64,000 nt of DNA from Agrobacterium vaccinii (GTDB lineage: Bacteria > Pseudomonadota > Alphaproteobacteria > Rhizobiales > Rhizobiaceae), in NCBI RefSeq assembly GCF_021310995.1, contig NZ_CP054151.1, forward strand, positions 909,501 to 973,500, written 5' to 3'. Made by a program: the position numbers and the translations under genes. Shown one piece after another: positions 54,870 through 63,255 of this stretch. Each line of letters opens with the position of its first letter. Within the stretch, counting starts at the first letter, position 1. The notes beneath the pieces were generated by a model. That model had not been told where the DNA came from. It did no database searches and saw nothing but the letters and a program-made list of their open reading frames with translations.

Positions 54870-55718
54870 TCAGAAAAGCCGGTACTGGTCTGCCTTATCG
54901 CGCAGGAATGGCAGTCCCTTTTCCAGCACTTCCTCGGCGCTGCGGGCAACAGGGCGCCATGTCGAGATAGCGCCCGCCATTTCGACCGGCATGCCTGCAA
55001 AGCTTTCAAGCACCAACAAACCCTTGAAACCGATGGCTGACAGCGCTGCAAAGACTTCATTCCAGGCCACATTGCCAAAGCCCGGGGTGCCCCGGTCGCT
55101 TTCAGACATGTGCATATATTTCAGGTGATCGCGGGCAGCGATGATGCCGTTGCCCATCCCCTTTTCTTCCATGTTCATGTGAAACGTGTCGAGATGAACG
55201 AAGACGTTGTCCATTCCAATGCGCTCGATCAGCATGACGGCCTGTTCTGCGGAATTGATCAGATGGCTTTCATAGCGGTTCACCGCTTCGATACCGAATT
55301 GCAGGCCCAGCGTTTTGGCGTGTTTTGCAGCAGCACCCAGCGCGCGGGTGAGGTTGTCGTATTCGGCTTGCGTCGGTAGCACGCCAGTCCTTTCGTTCGT
55401 GCCGCCGAAGGTCACGCCGGTCAGCGCCTCTGCACCCATTTCCGACGCCTTGTCGAGCGCCGATTTGAGATGCTCAATCGCCGCATCGGGACGGACGGAT
55501 GCCCAAGCCGGTTCCGGCAGCACCAGCGAGCAAGTGGCACGCAGGTCGTGCTTTTCCAGCAATGCACGGCTGTGCTTCGTATCGACCGAGGCAATGTCGA
55601 TCAGTGGTATTTCGATGAAATCCTGGCCGTAGCGTGCAGCGCCAGCAATTGCCCGCTCTGCACCCGCGTGGTCCCACACCGTGGACCACATCATTGCGTG
55701 AACACCAAAACCTTGCAC
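54870..55718 (-). CDS. Sugar isomerase/epimerase, second of the D-tagatose 3-epimerase family
   Basis: 282-residue TIM-barrel protein distantly related to its neighbour dpe. The metal-binding positions are kept: Glu in QFGIEAVNRYE, Asp in FVHLDTFHMNMEE, His in KYMHMSESDRG and Glu in LLVLESFAGM. It may act on L-ribulose, tagatose or a phosphorylated or C-3 isomeric ketose. Having two such enzymes in one operon suggests a substrate that needs two epimerisations or an operon that serves more than one rare sugar. Confidence 0.75.
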   Translation of the reverse strand: MQGFGVHAMMWSTVWDHAGAERAIAGAARYGQDFIEIPLIDIASVDTKHSRALLEKHDLRATCSLVLPEPAWASVRPDAAIEHLKSALDKASEMGAEALTGVTFGGTNERTGVLPTQAEYDNLTRALGAAAKHAKTLGLQFGIEAVNRYESHLINSAEQAVMLIERIGMDNVFVHLDTFHMNMEEKGMGNGIIAARDHLKYMHMSESDRGTPGFGNVAWNEVFAALSAIGFKGLLVLESFAGMPVEMAGAISTWRPVARSAEEVLEKGLPFLRDKADQYRLF

Positions 55719-55719
55719 G

Positions 55720-56715
55720 TCATGCCTTCTTTCTGCGTGATGCGAAATAGTTGGAAGCCAGTGTGCGTGCCGCCATGACGACGATCATCAGCACACCCCA
55801 GAGCGCCGTTGCGAGGTGCTGGTTGGCACCCATCAGGTTCAGCCCGGAAGACAGAAGCTGGAGCACGACCAGCGCGAGGAACACGGGCAGAACCCGGCCA
55901 AAACCACCGAACGGGTTGATGCCGCCCAGAAAGGCCGCCAGCACCGTGATCAACAGATAGGATTCGCCATGGCCGACACGTACCGAGTTGAAGCGTGCCA
56001 GCATGATGATACCGGCCACAGCGCACATGAGACCTGAGAGCGTGTAGACCAGCACGACGATATTGCGGGTGTTGAGGCCGGAATATCGGGCCGATTCCAT
56101 GTTAGAACCGATCATCAGCAGGCCGAAACCAAGCTTGGTGCGCGTCAGCAACACGTGCCACAGAGCAACGCAGACGATGAAAATCAGAAGCGGTATCGGC
56201 AGACCGAAAACGGAGCCATGGCCGATCGGCGCGACATAGTCGGGAAAGCCCGAGACATCGCCGCCGCGCGTGAGAAACTCGCCGAGACCGCGCAGAAAGA
56301 TCATCATCGACAGCGTGATCAGAATGGGATGGGCGCGTGTGTAGGCAATGGCAGCACCCGTCAACGCACCCGCAGCACCGCCGGTGGCAAGGGCTGCCAC
56401 ACACGCCAGAAAGAATGTGGCTGGCGGAGCATCGACGCCGCCATACGCCTGTAGCACCCATGCGGCGGCAAGCCCGGAAAGATTGGCGGCAAAGGTGACG
56501 GACAGATTGATGCCGCCGGTCAGAAGCGGCAACAGCATGGCCAGTGTCAAAAGGCCAAGCTCCGGCAACTGGAAGGCAACCGAACCGAACGTGCCCAGCG
56601 ACAGGAAGTTATCTGCCATCAACCCGAAGATGAGCATGACTGCGACGAAGGCGATGCAGGGGCCCGCCATATCGGCCCCGAAGGTGGCGTTGAATTTTTG
56701 TACGAAGGACTTCAT
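55720..56715 (-). CDS. Rare-sugar ABC transporter permease 2 (RbsC type)
   Basis: 331 residues with about eight to ten membrane segments. It has LPLLTGGINLSVTFAANLSG, AHPILITLSMMIFLRGLGEF and AFLGGINPFGGFGRVLPVFL, the family signatures. Its ATG overlaps the stop of permease 1 by one base. The frame stays open further upstream, to 57666, but that part is the wrong frame of permease 1, so there is no fusion. Confidence 0.85.
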   Translation of the reverse strand: MKSFVQKFNATFGADMAGPCIAFVAVMLIFGLMADNFLSLGTFGSVAFQLPELGLLTLAMLLPLLTGGINLSVTFAANLSGLAAAWVLQAYGGVDAPPATFFLACVAALATGGAAGALTGAAIAYTRAHPILITLSMMIFLRGLGEFLTRGGDVSGFPDYVAPIGHGSVFGLPIPLLIFIVCVALWHVLLTRTKLGFGLLMIGSNMESARYSGLNTRNIVVLVYTLSGLMCAVAGIIMLARFNSVRVGHGESYLLITVLAAFLGGINPFGGFGRVLPVFLALVVLQLLSSGLNLMGANQHLATALWGVLMIVVMAARTLASNYFASRRKKA

Positions 56716-57728
56716 CAACGCTTGCTCCCTTTTCTGGAAGAACCCTTCAGGCTGGCTGGCAAAAGCTTGTCCAACCGCGTGGAAGAGAGCGTGATTGCAA
56801 CGAGGATGATCGCGCCGACGATCATCTTGAAGGCGAAGGGCGAGACGCCCATCAGGTTGAGGCCGTTTTGGGTGATCGAGACCATCAGAACACCGAGAAC
56901 ACAGCCCAGAACAGAGCCTTTGCCCCCACCGAGGCGCGCGCCGCCGAGAACGGTTGCGGCGAGCACATCGAGTTCGCGTCCGTAAAGAGCGTTGGGCACC
57001 ACTTCCTGCGCATAATGCGCCTGCATTAGCCCGGCAATTCCAGCCATCAGCCCCAGCCAACCGAAGGAAATGTAGTGCATGGCGCCGATGTTGATGCCGA
57101 AGCGGCGCGCACCCTCCGGGTTGTCGCCGAAGGCGTAGAGTTGCCGCCCGATGGTCGTGCGCGAAATCATGAACCACGTGGCCACGCAGCAGAGGATCAT
57201 CACCACGACCGGCAAGGTTAGTTCCAACCAGGAGCCATCCGGCATTTCGCGTTCGTAGAAGACGACACGGTTGGAAAGCCAGTCCGGCAGATTGTAGATC
57301 GACACGCCCTTGGTGAAAAACATCAACAGGCCGAAGAAGATGTTGAAGGTCGATATGGTGGCCACGATCGAGATGATGCGGAAACGCCAAACCAGCAGCG
57401 CGTTGATAAGCCCCAGCCCGATGCCAACGGCACCGGCGATGATGAACCCCTCCGCCCAGTTGCCGCCACCCAGCGCAGTGAGCGCCAGAACCGTGACATA
57501 CTGCACAACGGAGGCTGCGACTGCAAAGGAGATGTCGATGCCACCAGATATCAGCACGACCAGTAGCCCGACGGCAAAGATGATGTTGACGGCCGACACG
57601 TTCAGCACGTCGAACGCGTTCGAGACGGTCAAGAACCGGTCCGTGCCAAACGAAAGCCCGGCGCACAGGAGGATCATCACCAAGAAAAGCGTGAACTCGG
57701 TCGTATTTCCAAGAATTAGCCTACGCAT
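56715..57728 (-). CDS. Rare-sugar ABC transporter permease 1 (RbsC type)
   Basis: 337 residues, about ten membrane segments, with VGLLVVLISGGIDISFAVAA and AATVLGGARLGGGKGSVLG. It overlaps the ATPase gene upstream by 8 bp and permease 2 by one base. A two-permease arrangement with one double ATPase is like the AI-2 (Lsr) or psicose-type importers. Confidence 0.86.
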   Translation of the reverse strand: MRRLILGNTTEFTLFLVMILLCAGLSFGTDRFLTVSNAFDVLNVSAVNIIFAVGLLVVLISGGIDISFAVAASVVQYVTVLALTALGGGNWAEGFIIAGAVGIGLGLINALLVWRFRIISIVATISTFNIFFGLLMFFTKGVSIYNLPDWLSNRVVFYEREMPDGSWLELTLPVVVMILCCVATWFMISRTTIGRQLYAFGDNPEGARRFGINIGAMHYISFGWLGLMAGIAGLMQAHYAQEVVPNALYGRELDVLAATVLGGARLGGGKGSVLGCVLGVLMVSITQNGLNLMGVSPFAFKMIVGAIILVAITLSSTRLDKLLPASLKGSSRKGSKR

Positions 57729-59211
57729 AGATGGCAGACTCCAGTTTGGTCAGCGACACCTCACGCGGATCGTAGGTCGCGTGGAACCGGCCTTCCACCA
57801 TGTGGATGACCCGGTCGGTGTTGAAATAGACTTCCGGCGGCTCATCGGAGATCACGATGATGGAAAGGCCATCTGCTGCAAGTTTTCGAACGATCTCGAA
57901 GATACCGGCGCGGGCACCGACATCGACCCCCACTGTCGGAGCATCGAGGATGAGGATCTTCGGCCCAATCGCGAGCCATTTGGCGATGGCGATGCGCTGC
58001 TGATTTCCGCCGGATAGCGTTCGGATCGGATCGTCCGGCAGGCCGATCTTGACGCCGAGGGCAGAAATCCAGTTCGAAACGACGCTCTGCTTTTTCGATG
58101 GCGAGATCAGCCCGTGGCTTAGCAACCGGTCGAGCGACGCCATGACCAAATTATCGGAAATAGATTGTGGCTGGTTCAAACCGAGCGACAGGCGGTCTTC
58201 GGAAAGGTAGGCAACACCTGCACGGATCGCATCCCGGTTCGACCGGAAATGCATCTTTTCGCCTTCGATGTGTATTTCACCGGACTGCGGCTGCAGCATG
58301 CCGAACAGCGTCAGGGCAAGCTCCGTGCGGCCAGCGCCCAGAAGCCCGGTTATGCCAAGCGTCTCGCCGCGACGCAGATCGAACGAGACATCCTGAAACT
58401 CACCTTCGCGGGTCAGTCCGCGCACGGATAGCACGACAGGCTGATCATCATGATCTCCCGCAATCACGGCACTATCGAAATTGCGGCCCGTCATCAGTTC
58501 GGTCACGCGTGACTGGGTCATGCCTTCAACGGGAAAAACGCCGACCAGCGCGCCATCGCGCAGCACGGTAATCCTGTGCGAAATTTCCAGCACTTCCGCC
58601 AGTCGATGCGACACGAAGACAACGGCGATGCCGGAGGCCGCAAGGTTGCGAACGATGTCGATCAGATAATCCGCTTCCGACTGCGTCAAAGAAGCGGTTG
58701 GCTCGTCCATGAAAACGACGCGTGCATCGCCAACCAGAGCGCGGGCAATGGCGACGATCTGACGTTGCGCGATGGGCAATTCCTTGAGCGGCCTGTGAAT
58801 GTCAATCTCGACACCGAGCCGCGCCAATGCGGCCTCGGCGGATTTCTCGATAGCGCGCTTGTCGACCAGCCCGTACTTGCCCTTTACAGCGTGCTGAAAG
58901 CCGATGTTCTCGGCAACCGACATTTCATCAAAAAGCGCCAAATCCTGCCAGATCACCTGAATGCCAAGCGATTGCGCGAGAGCCGGTGTCATCGCGGCAA
59001 TCGGTTCGCCGGCAAAGGAGAGTTCGGCACCAGATTCAGGCTTGTAGACACCGGTGATCACTTTGATCAGCGTGCTCTTGCCACAGCCGTTTTCTCCGGC
59101 AAGGCAATGCACTTCTCCGGGATTGACCTCGAAGGACACACCTTTCAGGGCGCGCACGCCGCCGAAAGTGACTTTGATGTTCTTGAGGGACAGGAGCGGT
59201 TTTTCGCTCAT
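57721..59211 (-). CDS. Rare-sugar ABC transporter ATP-binding protein (RbsA type)
   Basis: About 496 residues with two ABC domains: first Walker A AGENGCGKST, VVFMDEPTASL; second, degenerate GLLGAGRTEL with LSGGNQQRIAIAKW and ILILDAPTVGVDVG, where Ala replaces the usual Glu after Asp (DAPT instead of DEPT). This would weaken or abolish hydrolysis at the second site. I chose the ATG at 59211 (MSEKPLLSL) with GAGAGA upstream; an in-frame ATG at 59256 is also possible. It lies in the operon between the binding protein and the permeases. Confidence 0.88.
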   Translation of the reverse strand: MSEKPLLSLKNIKVTFGGVRALKGVSFEVNPGEVHCLAGENGCGKSTLIKVITGVYKPESGAELSFAGEPIAAMTPALAQSLGIQVIWQDLALFDEMSVAENIGFQHAVKGKYGLVDKRAIEKSAEAALARLGVEIDIHRPLKELPIAQRQIVAIARALVGDARVVFMDEPTASLTQSEADYLIDIVRNLAASGIAVVFVSHRLAEVLEISHRITVLRDGALVGVFPVEGMTQSRVTELMTGRNFDSAVIAGDHDDQPVVLSVRGLTREGEFQDVSFDLRRGETLGITGLLGAGRTELALTLFGMLQPQSGEIHIEGEKMHFRSNRDAIRAGVAYLSEDRLSLGLNQPQSISDNLVMASLDRLLSHGLISPSKKQSVVSNWISALGVKIGLPDDPIRTLSGGNQQRIAIAKWLAIGPKILILDAPTVGVDVGARAGIFEIVRKLAADGLSIIVISDEPPEVYFNTDRVIHMVEGRFHATYDPREVSLTKLESAIYA

Positions 59212-59330
59212 AATCGCGTATCTCTCCGGTCGCCGCGCGTTTGTTGCGGACGCCATAAAACTAGCATTTCAACTGTGAACCGGCGTCGCGTGACATTTGC
59301 GTTCACGCGACGCCGTGGCCTTGGGGAGGA

Positions 59331-60305
59331 TCAGAGGCCCATGGAGACGAGGTTGTCGATGCTGTCCTTGTCGATCTTCAGGAGCTGATCGACGATGATC
59401 GTGTTGCCTTCGGGCGTGATTGTGCCGAGACCTTCGATATTATCACCGGCTTTGGGAACCTGACCCTTTGCGATATGGTCTGCAAGCGTGATGAAGACCT
59501 CACCCGCCAGCTTCGGGTTCCACATGAAGCCGCCTGTCAGCGCGCCGGATTTGATCAGCTTGGCGCCCTGTCCGGGTGAGAAAGGCCCGATGACGAAGAC
59601 CTTGCCGTCCTTGCGGCGCTCTTCGACGGCGCGTCCAGCACCGATCGGTCCCTGCGAACCAAAGGCCAGGAAGCCATGCAGATCAGGGTTTGCCGACATG
59701 AGATCGAGTGCCGTTGAGCGGCTCTTGTCGAGGTCTTCGGCAACGCCGTAGCGGTCGCCGACGAGTTTCATATCGGGGTAATTCGCCTTGATATAGGCAA
59801 TGGCCGCATCGGCCCAGGCATTGTGAAGCGGAACGGTCAGGGAGCCGACGAATACGGCGTAAGAGCCTTTGCCGCCCATCTTTTCGCCCAGAAGCTTGCC
59901 GTGGGCCTCACCGAAACCCTTCGCAGAGGCCAGCTCGAAATCCCAATCTGCGCCAAGCTGCTTGGGTGATTCATGCGTGATGACCTTGATGCCAGCTGCC
60001 TGCGCCTTTTTCAGAACCGGCTCCAGCACTTTCGCGTCGTTCGGTACGACACCGATAAAATCGACTTTCTGCGCGATCAAATCTTCGATAGCGCGCACCT
60101 GCAAGGCTGGATCGGCGCTGGTCGGACCGACCATGAAGCCGTTGACGCCGAGCTTGGTGCTCTGCTCCTTGATTCCAGCTTCCATAGCGTTGAACCATGG
60201 AATGCCGCCGATCTTGACGACGACGCCCACTTTCGGCCCCTCGGCAAACGCCGTGGATGACAGCAGTGCGAGCGACAGACCAAGGGCTGCGATTATTTTA
60301 TTCAT
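59331..60305 (-). CDS. Rare-sugar ABC transporter substrate-binding protein
   Basis: 324 residues with signal peptide MNKIIAALGLSLALLSSTAFA and a periplasmic-binding fold (KVGVVVKIGGIPWFNAMEAG, IGVVPNDAKVLEPVLKKAQA, LHGFLAFGSQGPIGAGRAVE). GGAGGAGGA lies upstream of the ATG at 60305. It is the first gene of the leftward operon and probably binds psicose or a related ketose. Two tandem LacI-type operators lie between it and the divergent regulator. Confidence 0.88.
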   Translation of the reverse strand: MNKIIAALGLSLALLSSTAFAEGPKVGVVVKIGGIPWFNAMEAGIKEQSTKLGVNGFMVGPTSADPALQVRAIEDLIAQKVDFIGVVPNDAKVLEPVLKKAQAAGIKVITHESPKQLGADWDFELASAKGFGEAHGKLLGEKMGGKGSYAVFVGSLTVPLHNAWADAAIAYIKANYPDMKLVGDRYGVAEDLDKSRSTALDLMSANPDLHGFLAFGSQGPIGAGRAVEERRKDGKVFVIGPFSPGQGAKLIKSGALTGGFMWNPKLAGEVFITLADHIAKGQVPKAGDNIEGLGTITPEGNTIIVDQLLKIDKDSIDNLVSMGL

Positions 60306-60429
60306 GGATGTTCCTCCTCCAAACACTCGGCAATCGGCTTTTCGCAGCGGTTTCTTGATACCCCGCGCGCAAAATCTTTCATCTCGCCCATTCGAGACGT
60401 TCCCGTGCCACTCCCATAGCAACCATCTC

Positions 60430-60469
60430 CGCACAATCGATATTGCGTATCTGCACAATCGATGGTGCA
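60430..60469. promoter_or_regulatory. Two tandem LacI-type operators
   Basis: CGCACAATCGATATTGCG (60430-60447) and TGCACAATCGATGGTGCA (60452-60469) are imperfect 18-bp palindromes with the central CG typical of LacI-family sites. They start 22 bp apart, two helical turns, in the promoter region between the binding protein and the LacI gene. Confidence 0.7.
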
Positions 60470-60543
60470 ATGAACATAACACGACGCACTCTTTCGTCAA
60501 GAGGACAACTGCTTCTATAATGGGAATCAGTAGGGGGACCAAA

Positions 60544-61623
60544 ATGACGGAGCCGAACGGCAAGAAAGCCACCATCTATGACCTGTCCGTTCTGTCAGGC
60601 GCATCGGCATCTACCGTGAGTGCTGTCTTGAACGGTTCATGGCGCAAACGGCGGATTTCGGAAGAAACGGCGGGCAAAATCCTGTCGCTGGCTAAAGCGC
60701 AGCGCTACACCACTAACCTTCAAGCCCGTGGCTTGAGAAGCTCTAAATCCGGCCTCGTTGGGTTGCTGGTGCCGGTCTATGACAACAGGTTCTTTTCGTC
60801 CATGGCCCAGACCTTTGAGGCGCAGGCGCGTCTGCGCGGTCTCTCTCCTATGGTCGTGTCCGGTCGGCGCGATCCCGAAGAGGAACGCCGGACCGTCGAG
60901 ACGCTGATCGCCTATTCCATCGACGCCCTGTTTATCGCTGGCGTGACAGACCCGGATGGCGTTCACCAGGTCTGTGCCCGCGCCGCCTTACCCCATGTCA
61001 ACATCGACCTGCCCGGCAAGCTGGCATCTTCGGTCATTTCAGACAACAGGCATGGTGCGGAGGTTCTGACATCGGCAATCCTCGCCCATGCCGCCCGCAA
61101 CGGGGCCCTCAGCCCGGAAGACGTCATTCTATTCGGCGGCCATGACGACCATGCCAGCCGCGACCGCATCGCCGGTTTCCACGCGGTGAAAAACAGCTAT
61201 TTCGGGATTAAAAGCAGCGACGATATCGAGATCACGGGTTACTCGCCGCGCATGACGGAACTCGCCTTCGAGCGCTTTTTCGACCGCAAAGGCCGCCTGC
61301 CGCGCTGTTTCTTCGTCAACTCCTCCATCAATTTCGAAGGCCTGCTTCGCTTCATGGGAGGGCACGATGGCGAAACCTTCGGCGACATCGTCGTCGGCTG
61401 TTTCGACTATGATCCCTTCGCCTCGTTCCTTCCGTTCCCGGTCTACATGATCAAGCCTGACATCTCCAAGATGCTCGAGCGGGGATTTGATCTCCTAGAG
61501 CAACCTCCTGCCCGCCCCACGGTCACGATCATCGAGCCGAAACTGATCCCGCCACGGACAGCCCTGGAGGGACCTCTCGATGACATCAAAGATCCCACTC
61601 CGTTAATGAGTGGTGCTCGATAA
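60544..61623 (+). CDS. LacI-family transcriptional regulator (PsiR-like)
   Basis: 359 residues. The N-terminal LacI helix-turn-helix is ATIYDLSVLSGASASTVSAV with VLNGSWRKRRISEETAGKIL, followed by a periplasmic-binding-like ligand domain (GLVGLLVPVYDNRFFSSMAQ, VNIDLPGKLASSVISDNRHG, GCFDYDPFASFLPFPVYMIK). I chose the ATG at 60544 after AGTAGGGGG; an ATG at 60520 is in frame. It is divergent from the psicose-type transporter operon and is its likely repressor, as the known PsiR of A. tumefaciens is. Confidence 0.85.
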   Translation: MTEPNGKKATIYDLSVLSGASASTVSAVLNGSWRKRRISEETAGKILSLAKAQRYTTNLQARGLRSSKSGLVGLLVPVYDNRFFSSMAQTFEAQARLRGLSPMVVSGRRDPEEERRTVETLIAYSIDALFIAGVTDPDGVHQVCARAALPHVNIDLPGKLASSVISDNRHGAEVLTSAILAHAARNGALSPEDVILFGGHDDHASRDRIAGFHAVKNSYFGIKSSDDIEITGYSPRMTELAFERFFDRKGRLPRCFFVNSSINFEGLLRFMGGHDGETFGDIVVGCFDYDPFASFLPFPVYMIKPDISKMLERGFDLLEQPPARPTVTIIEPKLIPPRTALEGPLDDIKDPTPLMSGAR

Positions 61624-61709
61624 TCAGCTACCAGCGACCCAAGGCCGATGTGAAGGCATCGCCGCTTATGATAGGGTCGGGCGTCCTCTTCTTCAGCGCA
61701 GGAAACGCC

Positions 61710-62330
61710 ATGCCATATCACTTTCTGGAGGTCGCAGTGACCCCAAGCGTCAGGGCCGCTCAAGCGGAAATGGGTGCTGATCAAATCTGGCTCGGCGGCC
61801 ACGACCGACCGTCCGATCGGTTCACCGAAAACGAGATTGCCTTCATCGCCTCGCGCGACAGCTTCTATATGGCATCCGTATCAGAAACAGACTGGCCCTA
61901 TGTGCAGCACCGGGGCGGGCAGCCGGGCTTTCTCAAGGTCATCGACGACCAGACGCTTGCCTTTGCGGATTATCGCGGCAACCGGCAATATATCAGTACC
62001 GGCAATTTCGCCGTCAACGACCGTACCTGCCTGTTCCTGATGGATTATGCACGCCACGCCCGTCTCAAAATCTATGCCCATGTCGAGCACCTGACGCTCG
62101 AAGCGGACCCCGCCCTCACAGCCGCTGTCTCCGACCTGAATTACCGTGCGCGCGCCGAGCGAATTTTCAAGCTGAGGCTCGAAGCCTTCGACTGGAACTG
62201 CCCGCAACACATCACACCGCGTTACACTGAACACGAGGTAGAACAGGCCGTCACCCCTCTCCGCGAAAGGTTATCTCAACTGGAGGCGGAAAACGAGGCT
62301 TTGCGTGTAAGGATTGGTGAACTAAGGTAG
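61710..62330 (+). CDS. Pyridoxamine 5'-phosphate oxidase-family flavoprotein with C-terminal coiled coil
   Basis: 206 residues. The core is the split-barrel flavin-binding fold: FIASRDSFYMASVSETDWPY, VQHRGGQPGFLKVIDDQTLA, FADYRGNRQYISTGNFAVND. The end (LRERLSQLEAENEALRVRIGEL) is a short coiled coil that could make dimers or bind a partner. I chose the ATG at 61710, with AGGAAA upstream. Members bind FMN or F420-like flavins; the substrate is unknown. It stands alone after the LacI gene. Confidence 0.75.
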   Translation: MPYHFLEVAVTPSVRAAQAEMGADQIWLGGHDRPSDRFTENEIAFIASRDSFYMASVSETDWPYVQHRGGQPGFLKVIDDQTLAFADYRGNRQYISTGNFAVNDRTCLFLMDYARHARLKIYAHVEHLTLEADPALTAAVSDLNYRARAERIFKLRLEAFDWNCPQHITPRYTEHEVEQAVTPLRERLSQLEAENEALRVRIGELR

Positions 62331-63024
62331 GAAAACCGAAGTGTTCACGCGGCGCGGAGCGTCCGTGGTTTGCGGTGGTTCAGGCCCGGAGAGCACACGC
62401 AAATGCGGTCACTTGTGGTCTATTTGTCCGCATTTGCGTGGCCACTGGCTGTCCCGTCCGTGTGTTTCCTCAGCCAAAGCCGAGGGGAGGGTTTGTTTGA
62501 GGCATTATGGCTCCCATACAAACACTCCATCCGTCTCGCCACGCAACCAGACATCTTGGCTTGGCGGAGCTCTCGATGGGTCCGGGGCCGTGGCTGGGTT
62601 CGTGGCACCGATGTCTCGGTTTCGATCGCATGTTTCGGTCAAATCCCAAACACCTCTTACAGCCGCCATGATGTCTCGCGATACACCCTGCCGATGGAAG
62701 CGAGGCAATTGTAGGCACAGCTTCGGGGACCAATGAAAAAGCTTTTGTCGATTTTTTGCGTTTTTTTGATAAGGCTCAGATTTTGAATGGATGTTTTTCA
62801 TAGAAGCTGTACTTCACGTGGCATTCACCACATTTCGTCAATATCCGCCATTACCGACCAACGAAAATTCAGCCACTCGCCTGAGCTGGCCAGACGAGTT
62901 ACGTGCAGTAGAAAAATCCCTCCAGCAGCATTTTCCTGACTGAAACGCATTTTTCAGCTTGCATAGCGAGACAAATCATTTATACGACCCCCTTAACGAA
63001 GCGGCGCAGCCACTTCGGTTGCGT
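62331..63024. other. Intergenic region with long hairpin, no convincing gene
   Basis: 694 bp. Open frames of up to about 130 codons on both strands have no recognisable domain, no ribosome site and odd composition. The region contains the long hairpin at 62396-62440 and AT-rich DNA just before the tRNA gene, probably its promoter. Confidence 0.55.
62396..62440. repeat. Long inverted repeat
   Basis: CACGCAAATGCGG (62396-62408) and CCGCATTTGCGTG (62428-62440) are perfect 13-bp arms with a 19-nt loop. There is no T-run after it. Function unknown. Confidence 0.65.
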
Positions 63025-63098
63025 TGGGGAATAGTTCAACGGTAGAACGACGGACTCTGACTCCGTTAATCTTGGTTCGAATCCAGGTTCCCCAGCCA
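63025..63098 (+). tRNA. tRNA-Gln (anticodon CUG)
   Basis: Acceptor stem TGGGGAA (63025-63031) pairs with TTCCCCA (63088-63094), followed by discriminator G and an encoded CCA. The anticodon arm ACGGA/TCCGT closes the 7-base loop CTCTGAC with anticodon CTG, which reads the Gln codon CAG. The T arm has the standard GGTTCGAATCC. An integrase gene follows downstream. Confidence 0.95.
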
Positions 63099-63255
63099 AT
63101 TCTCTCTAAATACCCTTAATCCCTTGATCTTCCAGTCGTGTCGGATATCGTTTTGGCATCATTGGCGACCTGGTGCCCACAACTGTAGCCCACAGGTGAT
63201 GCCCACGCGCAATATGCGCGCCGGCATTTCAGGTGGCAGGCAAGGGTAGAACTTC

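Noticed and set aside
55720..57666. A 648-codon open frame on the minus strand that could be read as a fused protein
   Set aside because: Its upstream part is out of frame with the intact permease at 56715-57728, has arginine- and histidine-rich composition and no membrane pattern. The real gene starts at the ATG at 56715.
62341..62801. Overlapping frames of 98-131 codons on both strands
   Set aside because: No domain, no ribosome site, and frames on both strands of similar length. More likely non-coding or a decayed repeat.
63099..63255. Possible integrase remnant on the minus strand just after the tRNA
   Set aside because: A short frame ending near the tRNA gave no convincing domain; the stretch is better seen as the attachment and promoter region of the integrase at 63256.
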